In this document: one piece after another, positions 24,932 to 34,994 of the stretch
Layout of the letters: each line of letters starts with the position of its first letter
Numbering within the stretch: the first letter of the stretch is position 1
Source of the DNA: Dictyophora rubrovolvata
Lineage: Eukaryota; Basidiomycota; Agaricomycetes; Phallales; Phallaceae
Reading direction: 5' to 3'
DNA: 64,000 nucleotides
Assembly: GCA_029959195.1 (NCBI GenBank)
Contig: CP114125.1
Coordinates: 62,001 to 126,000 of the forward strand
Program-made: the position numbers and the translations under genes
The notes under the pieces: generated by a model
What the model was told of the DNA's origin: nothing
Seen by the model: only the letters and a program-made list of their open reading frames with translations
The model's database searches: none

Positions 24932-25981
24932 TAGTGCAGTGATGGGACGGTGGGTTAGGAAGGAGCAAGTAAAAAAGGATCCGATGCGTGTGGGGGTATT
25001 TATACTCTGCTGGAGAGAACTGGTTCAGCCAGGGCTCGTTGCCTTGCCAAGAAACCTCTATTTTTAATCAATATAAGTCCAGATGCACTGTGGCTGCCAC
25101 CGGGAGTGTTTTTTTTTTTTCGTGATGGTTGCGCTGAGCTGAACTGGATTCTAAGCGGTGATTCCGGAATTGGTTGGCCGTAGAATTACCACCCCAAAAG
25201 CCGTTGATTATACACACGTCGAACGAAAACTGCAGAAACTCAGACGTTTGACAAGTGTCTGCAAAGACTCCCTCAACGCATACCGGCACATGTACATGTC
25301 AAGGACCTTTTTGCGTACGAAGACATCAAGTCATGTGAATGGATAGGTACACATTCCTTGATGGCCTCACCAATCAGGCGCTGTGCTGATACCATTTAAT
25401 TCGCTAATTAATCTGATGATATGCAAGGGTTTGCGGCCAAATCAATCACTTGCGGCGGGCTCCAGCTCACATGCGCAAGCAGAGTTGACGAGGTCAAAAG
25501 CCCATGGATAAATACACGGAGTTATACACCACTAACTAAAAGGCTAAGGCACATTCAACAATACAAAGAAGAGAAGCCGGAAAGGTCAGGGGAGTCAAAA
25601 GAAGTAGTGTCGCATTTTTATTAAACCACGTGATTATTTCGTCCTATCCTGGAGTTCCTAGTTAACTGGTCCGATGCGACGATGAAATCTGAGATTTGAT
25701 CTCGGTAATTGGAGAGGACACCGGCCACCATCGCCTAAGAAAATAGTACAAAAATAGTATTAAATAACATCAAATTACAAAGGGCTCTGCCCAATCATAA
25801 AGCGTGATGACTGATGAAGCTCCACTGAAACTTCGTACTTAGGAATGAGTAATATACTGGGCAATAAAAAAGGCTTCCTGACATGAGGAAACAATTGTGA
25901 ATATAAGAGTAAAAAAAGCAGGAAGGATAAGATAGACAGAGGAGCATTAGCCGGAGAAGGAAGAAAAGACTGAAAAAAATG

Positions 25982-26075
25982 TAAGGTAGAGAAGGAGTCG
26001 AACCGACGACACAATATCCGGGTGGGATACACTGTACCGCTCAGACACGACGTACTTTGCGTACTTGCTCCTATC
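25982..26075 (-). other. tRNA-like sequence (pseudo-tRNA or SINE head)
   Basis: On the minus strand it has a good A box (GTGTCTGAGCGGTA), a perfect TATCC/GGATA hairpin and a consensus B box GGTTCGACTCC, correctly spaced for RNA polymerase III. The acceptor stem does not pair, the loop lacks the usual U33, and the T stem is poor, so it is not a working tRNA. Confidence 0.35.
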
Positions 26076-29000
26076 AACTGTATGATAATGCACTCACGCT
26101 GTTGGAACATTGAAGGCCCCATGTGATATATTCATTCGTATTTTCCTGTTCTCAACCTCAGAAAACAAATCAATATATCAGTTACTTTTTTCGAAATGAT
26201 GTCTAGCCAGCGCTTTCACAATCTGTGGCAGCACGAAATGTTTGCACAGTCTTATGGCTTTCTCATAGGGTGCAGACCTGTTCAGTGGACAATCTTAATC
26301 ATGACTCATCGACGTCGTAGGGCTTTGCATCGCGGGTTCGTCTCCCTGTTATGTCACTTTTCTGTGACTTTTCAGTCACATTACTTTTTTTTTCGGCTAA
26401 AAAACCATCGTTATCGAGTGGATCCTATTGGTTTGTGATGCTCTAGTTCTCCCGCTTAATTATTTGTTACCTTTTCTAAGTTCAGATTTGTATATTTAGA
26501 ACGTCGCCTATTTACAACAATTTTTTAGGTTACTGGGGTCCTCCATCCCAAACAGGCAATCGATCTCATTTCACTAAGCGGGATCGGACCAATCGACTGA
26601 ACACTGCTATCGTGGAAGTAAATACATATCGACTTCCCCAAGTTCGAAGCTGGTTCCTAGACTAGAACCCCATCCTTGGCTGGACCGCAATTCAAAAAAG
26701 TATTGATTGAACGTTTTCCATGTTCGTTCTATCTTTCCTTTTGGATGGTTTTGGTAATTACGAACCCGGTTTTACAATTTTCCCGCAATAATAGGCAACT
26801 ATTCAGCTTGTCAAAACACGCACCGTCCTGAAGATTCATCGCTTACAGGTAGCCACAGACAGCGACACACATCGGAGTCGGTCAAATCAGCAAATTGTAA
26901 GGGTCTTGTCATCTGTGTCAGAATATGTTAAAAGCAGACGTATCGTAACTTACGGCATAAACCAAAGTCGCGATAATCGCAGCATATCCAATATCGGTGG
27001 TATTCTGAGCAGAGCTGAGTCCGCTGATAAGGCCATTACAGCCATGCCTTCTTGAAGATGCCGGGAGATGTATTGGTTGCAGTTCCATGTCCAAACGTCG
27101 ACTACAAATGCTCGTAGCCGTTGGAACTTGGCATATGAATGTATAAAACCGACTTCAATGAAGAAGAACAGAAAAGGCTGCACTCATATATCAAGTGACG
27201 ATATGCTCAACCATCAATCATAGTTAACAAAAGTCAGTGAACAGGCCGCAGCTGAGCTAAAACGATCGTCAGCGAAGGAGCGAAGGGGAAACAAAATAGT
27301 GAATGTGTGACAGTGACAGTGACATGCTGCGTTTCAGGGACCGACCGTGTCCACTGTCAATGATCCTGAGCTTTGTTTTGGCTTTGTTTGTCCTCTGTAA
27401 AGACGATTTACCTAAACAAGGCTTCGGACTGACAAAAAGGTCACCTAGATTCATACGAGTAGACATGAGGCGCTCGAGGGCGAGATTCGCTCTTAGAAAT
27501 TGCCGTTTGAGCTGGTTATCTGCAATGCAAGTGGTTGGATTTGGATGTGATGTAGCGTTGTGTGTCTGTGTGGGAATGTTAGGTTTGTTGAAACGTGTGG
27601 GATGCTGGAGGAGGCATTAATGTCAAACGTTCAGCCCCCCGTGCTAATACGACGCTTTCATCCACCCTTTATCCAAATCCCCAAGTCTTTCACGGCATGT
27701 CTACGCCTTGTGTAATATATGTTCCTTGTTTGATGTGTGTCCAACAGACGCATTTGCTCATTCCGTCCCTTTCCACCTGCTCCTCCAGGTCTTCTAAGTT
27801 CTCCCGCCTCTTTATGTGGGCGCGACTCAGCCCAGTCCCACTGCCTCTTATAGAATAGCGATCGACGACACGCCATTAGACTTTGCAGGGAGTGGGAAGT
27901 GATTAATTGATTTTTCAGATGGCAGTTGAAAGCCCGTCCACTTTGACGTTCAGCTTGCGCACGTGGTCGTCGAAAATTGTTGACGAGTTCAGTATCGATA
28001 TCCATTAGTTCTTTTATCCATAGATTTCGAACATTGAGTTTAGCGGGCAGATGCGTGGTACTAATTATAGACCGCCCAACAAAGGAAATGGTTAGCAAGT
28101 TTTCTCCTTGCTAAACCCCGAGCCCTTCATGAACCTTTTTAGCTCCTTTAGATCCCGAATCTGAAGTTCAGCATATATCATGCGAATTGACAGCGAAAAC
28201 TCTGCCGCTGCGGTGGCTAATCACACCAAGCCGAAAACTCTAACCCCTACCCGTGTACATAGGAACAACCTCGGACTAGTCTTTGGCTTCCGCGGTAGTC
28301 CATCCATTGTTACTCATTGGCTCCAGTGGTTTGATTGTTAGATCTAAACGACTGACGTGTCATATCACCTCCAGACCTCTATTATTGTAACAAATAAATT
28401 ACTATTATGGATGTTGTCTTTTATGAACCGTTCCTGATATTGTGGACGCAGAGTTCTTCGTTGGACAATGAATGTTAAGGGAAATATGGACTTCCCGTAT
28501 TTACATCCACCATCTACTCGCCGTTCAACACGCAGATTTTGGATCCCTCCGAATTCATTCAATACTATTGTCTCAACAGAAGGACAAGGGTCAATTAACC
28601 GCCTCGTCGACCTTCTCTCAGACAGAAGTACAAGCCCGTAAAAGTACAGCAACGGCGCTGCTGCACTGATTCTTTGCGTGGCTGAAGTTTATCTCTACCG
28701 CCGTGTACTCTTCCCGGGATGCATCTGTCAGACTGTCCCAGCCTCGTGGAGTTCCGGTCAACTTTTTCAAGCAAGCACCTTTCGGCACGCGTTATTGAAG
28801 TACTTTTAGGATGGAACCCCAGGAAGCACGTCCTTTTATACGTTGTCCCCTAACATAACCGAATAAACAGCCTCGTGCTTTCAGGAGAGAGGCCCGAACG
28901 CGCGCTCTACCGTATGCGTATCTCGAGTACCTGATAGCGTAAATGTAAGTTGAATCTTGTGATTAAACAACACGCTGCCCAGTGCTCAGAGACATGCACC

Positions 29001-30778
29001 AACGTAGATTTGAGAAACGTCGCCAAATGATTTTGTCCGAGTCCTATCTCCCCCCCCCCCCCTTCGCTTAGCGACAGACCAATTTCAGTCATTCTTGAGG
29101 GGAAAAAAACCGATGGAGGAAGCAGGCAGGAGAATTCGATAATGCAATGGAAAACCCCCTGTGGTATGTTATATATTTCTTTCTCGAACAAAGGGATCTG
29201 ACTTTGGGGTCCGGAGACGGCTAATAATCTAATTGTACAAAGCAGAGGGAAAAGCCGTGGAACCCGAATTCGGTTTTGGAAAGTTTCTTTCTTCTCTTCC
29301 TTTATCGTTCTTAGGAATACTTTGTGGGGCTTCCTTTGTATTTTGAATCCTCTTTATCGGATTTTCTTTCTTGAAGAGAAACAGCAGGAACGAAATTGAA
29401 CGTCGGACTTATTTAAGCAAAATATATAAATGATAGGACATGCTTGCTTTGAACATCAAACCATAAGGAGATACAATCCGCACCACGTGGCAATCTATGA
29501 ATGGGTTTTCTTCCAAGTCAGTCGAAGTTTCTTCTCCCACCAAGTTCCAGAAGATGCCGTAGTTCTTGACATAAACACGCGCACTCTACAAGAGAAACAG
29601 TCTCAGCTAAACATATCTGAGCCTATTCTGGCTATACACGCAACAAAGTGCCTTAATAACCTCCTTTTATACGTCTTGTGATACTACTCAGGTTTAATAG
29701 TATTACGTTACGAAATGGACATTGGAAATCGCACCTCAATTTGCATAGAACATAAAGTATCCACGCAAGTATGCGTATCCAGAATTTGCAGTTAATACCA
29801 ACGTTAATTGTTAGAAAAAGGCTCCACTGCTCTCATTGGTTTGCCATCTGCCGAGAATCTCACGGCAATGTCCGGGCAACCAACAGCGCCCAACCTCTTT
29901 CCACAGAAAGTCGTTTTTGATCACCTTCGTAAACCATACATAAACGAATCCGTCTGTTCACACACCGCTTTCAATGCTTTGTGCGTCACGAGGTCTCGGA
30001 TGAACGTTTGAGATACGGTATTACAAATCAGCCGGGTGAAACCTCGTTCAAAAAAGGGTACATCAGATTTCGCTGCTGGAAGAACCGATTTAGACCATGA
30101 AAAGAGTATTTTTTTCTACTTTGCCGGGGATATCTATGTTATTCGTTTTTTTCTAATAAAATTTAGAAAGTTATTCTGTGAATACTGGTCGAATTTTTCC
30201 TCAGACCAGGGCTAGTCTTTAGTCGTTAATGCTGGTTATGAACTTGGTGCTGACTTTTGAAGATGGAGACACGAAGTCTCGCTCGTAATCAGCACTGTTT
30301 AGAAGGGATTTCGTCTTATCGCTCCATTGTACGTGAATTACCAACTGTTTCCCTATGTCAGGCTTACCTTTGTCGATTTTCGTTTATAGAAGTCTACTAT
30401 CCATCCATCGGAATACAACCTGGATTCAGTGGCATTGCCTAATCGGACGCGTACCGCGGCCGACGGCAAGCGGGTGGCCTTTTCGGAGGCAGCCCCAGAG
30501 GCCATGGCCCACTACCGTGGTGATACACATTGGGACACACATGCTACCTGAACTACTTGCTGCTACTAGATTCTTTACTCAAATACTACTCCAGATGGCT
30601 TTCTTACAGCCTTTCTCTTCATTATCCTAGGGTCCGAATCTTGAACGAATCCCTCAAATACTGATACCCGCCTCGACCGTTCTCCCAAATTCGGAACCCG
30701 ACCACTGATGTCACCTCTTGCCTAACAGCACTAATAATCTATGTCCCCGGGCTCACGTCAGATTTTACGTGTCCTTGA

Positions 30779-30784
30779 TATAAA
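30779..30784 (+). promoter_or_regulatory. Putative TATA box of the rhodopsin gene
   Basis: TATAAA lies about 150 bases before the rhodopsin start and is followed by a pyrimidine-rich tract (30832-30865) of the kind found near transcription starts in filamentous fungi. Assignment rests on position only. Confidence 0.4.
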
Positions 30785-30930
30785 GAATCTTTTCAGCAGT
30801 TTCGTTTTCGAGACAAATATTTCATCCGTCCTTTTTTTTCCCTTCGTCTCCTCGACAAGAAGAAATATTCTTTAGAAGTTTATCTCTAATCCTTCCACTT
30901 CTCTCCTTCAAGGCTATATCTTGATTCAAA

Positions 30931-32494
30931 ATGGTGAACAAGGTGCGCATTCTTATCTTTCACATAAAGTCGAAGCTTTCAACCAACATGTTTCCAATAT
31001 CTAGGCTATACACTCTAACCCGCCAACGGCCGACCTGCATCTGACCAATTCTGGGTCAAATTGGGACTGGGCCATATTCGCAATCATGCTCTTCTCGGAT
31101 CTCTGTCTCATTATCTACACATTTACTGTGGTAAGCGTCATCTCTCTTAACACCCTCTCCATCTGATGATGTTCCTTTTTCGCTTTTGAAAAGAGACCTA
31201 GAGCATCCAGACTGTTCAATTATTTAGGCATTCTCGTGCTGACGACGACGGCTATCGCGTATTATACTATGGCCTCTAATTTAGGAAACACACCGTAAGA
31301 CAATTATATTATGGCGATTCTTCTCACTGACTTTTGAATGTTTCCTTACAATAGAATTCAGGTCCAATATTTGCGTGGAAGACCAGCCGGAACTACACGT
31401 GCTGTTTGGGTACGTCCACGACCTGTAATCAAACTTTTAGTATCGCTAACGCTATCACACTTGATAGTATGCACGCTATATTGACTGGGTCTGTTCTGCC
31501 AACCCCTTAACATAAACTGACTGAAGTTAATGATAAACTTGACTTTTTTCTCGTTCAAACAGTTTATAACAACCCCTGCTCTGCTCTTGATGCTGCTCTT
31601 GGCCACGGGGCTAAATCTCTCCTCCATTCTCATGATAATTTTCTTCGACCTCGTCATGGTCGTCGCGGGTCTTGTCGGCGCGCTCACCCACTCTGCGTAC
31701 AAGTGGGGTTATTACGCTTTCGGACTTGCCGCGCTCGTTTACATCTGGTATGTTGCGAATATCCAAATCATTTCATCAAGACGCCAACATAACTTTTTTC
31801 TTTTCAGGATATCATTGTTCACGCAAGGTCTAGGAAGCGCTGGCTTTATCGGTACAGATGCCAGGCTCCACTTTTTTCGTCTCGCTGGATATTTGTCTTT
31901 CTTGTGGATGCTTTACCCGGTTTGTTGGGCACTCTCAGAAGGTGCTAATGTTATAAGTCCTACCAGTGAAATGATATTTTATGGAGGCGAGTTGTAACCA
32001 TCATCTTTAAAGTGCAAGAACCTTTGTTTATCCTAACGTCCTGCTTTTTAGTCCTGGATTTCTTCACCAAACCTATATTCATATTTCTCCTTTTCTTCTC
32101 CATGCGGAATATTGAGTATAATCGGTTCGGTCTTATGCCTTTGAAGGCTAGTGCAACCGCCGAAGACGCTGCTGTAAGAAATTTCAGAAAACAAATTCGT
32201 TTTTACTTATTGTTTTATTAATTTCTATTATTTTTTTTTATTTAGCTTATGGGAGGCAGTGGAACGGGCGTTGGCCGTCATTCTGCGATGGCTAGCACGG
32301 GTCCTGGTGTGACCACGGGAAATAAGGCAGCAAATACGGGTGCGACGGGTACAGCTGGCGCGTCGGGTGCTAATGCGAACACGAACACGGGTACGGCGGG
32401 TACAGCAGGTACAGGTGCTGAAAATGTATGTTCTTTGGCGCTATTTCCCCCCAAAAAAAGTTCTAATTTTCTTTCTGGCGTACAGCGTGCGTAA
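30931..32494 (+). CDS. Microbial-type rhodopsin (fungal opsin), 329 aa
   Basis: Ten exons join exactly in phase: 30931-30942, 31005-31130, 31194-31294, 31355-31409, 31468-31488, 31563-31747, 31808-31986, 32052-32173, 32246-32425, 32486-32494. Seven membrane helices. Retinal is bound by Lys233 in VLDFFTKPIF (helix G), with Asp229 beside it. Helix C has Arg101, Asp104 and Trp105 (ARYIDW, then FITTPALLLM); Asp104 is the Schiff-base proton acceptor, but the position of the bacteriorhodopsin donor Asp96 is Met115. Asp134 (D115 equivalent), Trp200, Tyr203, Pro204, Trp207 and the release-group glutamates Glu211 and Glu221 are kept. Retained lysine separates it from the opsin-related HSP30/YRO2 type. 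Exon 5 is only 21 nt and encodes YARYIDW. Intron 7 starts with GC. The C-terminus (about 60 residues) is Gly/Thr/Ala/Asn-rich. Plasma-membrane light sensor or slow pump; no retinal-pathway gene is nearby. Confidence 0.95.
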
Positions 32495-32966
32495 TTTTTA
32501 GATGATAGATGACTCAGAACCTTTTTCCTGCTTTCTGTCTGTGGAAGGCCGGCAATGCTAGTAACGAGTTATTGGTATTAAAAGCTCTTGCGTTTTTCTT
32601 TCTACTTCCTTCTTGTTTTAGATTTGAATTTTATATATAATAATATTTCATGGTGTATACAATTTCTAGAATTGATTGTAGTCGTGATACGTACGTTACG
32701 GGTACATGCAAAGCTGGTAAAAATCAGACATACGCCGACCTTCACCATTTGTCGACGGACTTCACTCATCAGTATTTTTCGCGGTATGCAACAAGGGATG
32801 AATAAAAGAGATTGTTTATTGTTCATATAAGCATAGAACTCATAGAGAATACGAACATGGGGTGAATACATGTATAATACAAAAATGAACAGTCTGGACC
32901 ACGACCCGGGTCTTGCAAAACCCAAGTCAACTCGGTATAATCCATCTTAATGTTTGAGGTTCCGAT
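32495..32966. other. Intergenic, convergent 3' ends
   Basis: Separates the 3' ends of the rhodopsin (+) and the zinc-finger gene (-). AT-rich; no gene, no clear terminator motif beyond AT-rich runs. Confidence 0.5.
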
Positions 32967-34919
32967 TCAACGGTTATTATGATCAGATGCAACATGCTGT
33001 TTCACAAGATACTCCGGACGAAGCAACGTAGGCATCTTCCACCGATAGCCGTTTTGGCGATAATACCTGCAACCGGGCAAACCGGCATCGTCGAGCGGAC
33101 AGGAAGCCGTCATCCATCTTAATTCGTCAGGCAATCCGTTGTAAGCGACTCTGGACTCTTCAGGGAGACCCATTTCGACTTCCCGTCGAGAATGAGTTCG
33201 CATGTGGCGTGCCAAGTTGCGGGATGTGGTGGCCACGCTTGTGCACCCCTCGGGTTGGGCGGGTCCTTTGTATCTGCAGCGCCATTGAGTTGGTCCAAGA
33301 CAGGTCCATAATTCGGGTATAGGGAGAGGTTGTTGTTTCCTACGTTTACGCTTAGAAGGGCCTGAGCGCTGGGAGCGAGAGCTTGCGTTGGAACGACGGT
33401 CTTGTTGGGCGGATGAGGAGCCCCCTGTTGAGGATGATTGATGATCGTCGACGGTCGGAGCATTGGGAATGCAGGCTAGAGATGTTTGAGTGGAAGTGGG
33501 ACGACTGGGTGTTCCGTCGTAATTGTCAAGTTTGGTCAATGGACCGGGGTTGTCTGTGCCGTCCTGTGGGGCGATAAAGACGGACTCAGGGGCGTAATAC
33601 AGACTTTGACCCGTTGTGGCTGAATTGGACGACGATGGTGCGGAATATAAGTAGCTCAGGTTAGAAGACACGGAATTAAGACTTTGTGCCCCCGAGGCTG
33701 GTGACATCCCGTCAGCCCAGCACTCTGCATCTGATACAGACATCTACTCGTTATTGCCATTCACATTTTTTGAATAACGTAGAACTCACCGTTGTTACCG
33801 AAATATGTGATGGGTGGCGGTAACAGGATTTGATGTCTCGTTGCTTCGTTGGGTTGAATGGGCATGAACATTTGCCATTGTTGTTCGAGAGTAGGAGGTG
33901 CAGAAAAATCGGGTAGGAAAGCATGGTGGTTTGAAGGTGGTGGTGGTGGTTGGGGTGCTGTGGTAGACAACGTCAGGGTACGAAATATTTTGTCAAGAAA
34001 GCGGAGACACTTGCGAGCAAGGTTGAGTAAGTCTTGGGGACCTGGAAGACTAGTTGCCAGTTCGCTCGGATGGTTCTGAATGGGCGGAAGGAAGACATTA
34101 TTATGTCCCAGAGGAGGGTCTAATAAGGATTAGAGAAAATGCAATACAGTGGAAAGAGGAACGCTAACCAAGCATATAGGGATTCAAACAGGCGTTACCA
34201 TTCATCCTTTCCCAGGTGTCGTGGTTATATTGGGTCGGCAGCACGTCATGAGGAGGAACAACAGCATTACTCGGTAGGGGAAAAGGTAAACCAACTAGAT
34301 ATGCATCAATGATTACAACGATAGCGCGCGCGCAGTGGGTTCAAACACCGTACCGGGATGATTATGAAGATCACTTTGATAGAATCTGGGGCGCGGTCTT
34401 TCGGAAGACGCGACATTGAACGCATCGCCGCTGGGAGGTTCAGATCCTGCATGGATGTTTGGCTTGTTGTCCGGGATATTACCGTCCAATATGTCAAACA
34501 CAACTGTTGCAGGTGGAAAAACCAGTTAGAAGATGATTGTTTCACATAACTTGGTGGGACATACCGTTGGCGGGGTTGAGACCATTTAGGGAAGGGGCAG
34601 AGTTTCCAGGTGGAGGCATATTTTCGTTTCCGGTTGGGAGTCCGGAGGGAAGAAAAGACGTGTTTTGAGACGTATTCACTGAGCTGATGTTCGGGTTCAG
34701 AGACGACGTGCCAAAACCGTAGGAGCGGGTGAAGACAGGTGGAGCAGATGGATTAGGAAAGGGATCAGTACGTTTGCGTTGTGCTTCTATGTATCGTAAG
34801 CAGCGTTGAAGTTGCTCATTTGGGAGATTTTGAAGAATGTTGGCTATGTGAAAAGGATTAGGATTGTTGCTGCTGTTGTTGTTGCTGTTGTTGTTGTTGC
34901 TGTTGTTGTTCTGAAACAT
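32967..34919 (-). CDS. Asn-rich zinc-finger-like regulator, 574 aa
   Basis: Five exons close in phase: 34919-34565, 34503-34354, 34294-34169, 34119-33790, 33730-32967. Intron 4 (33789-33731) ends at an AG inside what would otherwise look like a new start, MSVSDAEC. The N-terminus is an Asn/Ser tract (MFQNNNSNNNNSNNN) followed by helical QNLPNEQLQRCLRYIEAQRK. The middle is Pro/Asn/Ser-rich. A basic patch RSGPSKRKRRKQQP near residue 465 is a likely nuclear signal. It precedes a C-x10-C-x12-H-x3-H motif (WRCRYKG...EGCTS...RHMRTH) and a second, looser C-x9-C-x24-H-x4-H cluster ending KQHVASDH. This suggests a DNA-binding regulator with atypical C2H2 fingers. Family not recognised by name; homologues of this C-terminus are expected in other Agaricomycetes. 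Confidence 0.82.
34861..34914 (-). repeat. AAC/AGC trinucleotide microsatellite in coding sequence
   Basis: Repeated GTT/GCT units on the plus strand encode the poly-Asn/Ser start of the zinc-finger protein; on another minus-strand frame they would give poly-Gln. Length is likely variable between strains. Confidence 0.8.
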
Positions 34920-34969
34920 GGCGAAACAGTGGCCGTAGTAAATGAAAGCTCCCTCTAGTTGGACTGAGG

Positions 34970-34994
34970 AAGCACCCTTTTATAGAGGGTGCTT
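34970..34994 (-). promoter_or_regulatory. TATA box within an inverted repeat, zinc-finger gene promoter
   Basis: On the minus strand TATAAAA (34984-34978) lies about 60 bases before the ATG at 34919. It is bracketed by an 8-bp perfect inverted repeat (AAGCACCC at 34970-34977, GGGTGCTT at 34987-34994), so a dimeric factor could bind across the TATA element. Confidence 0.5.

Larger units (their letters stand above)
24932..30930. other. Six-kilobase gene-poor region
   Basis: No frame with a recognisable domain. Contains tRNA-like sequences at about 25980-26075 (minus) and 26255-26365 (plus), a run of 13 cytosines at 29050-29062, and unexplained frames such as 27658-28098 (minus), 28365-28652 (minus) and 29430-29681. 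The last 150 bases hold the rhodopsin promoter. Confidence 0.45.

Noticed and set aside
25982-26075. Functional tRNA gene
   Set aside because: A and B boxes are good, but acceptor and T stems do not pair and the anticodon loop lacks U33.
30931-32494. Lysine-less opsin-related protein (HSP30/YRO2 type)
   Set aside because: Helix G contains the retinal lysine in LDFFTKP, so it is a true rhodopsin.
33731-33743. Separate gene starting MSVSDAECWADG
   Set aside because: That ATG lies in the last bases of an intron; the AG just after it joins the exon in phase to the upstream Asn-rich exons.
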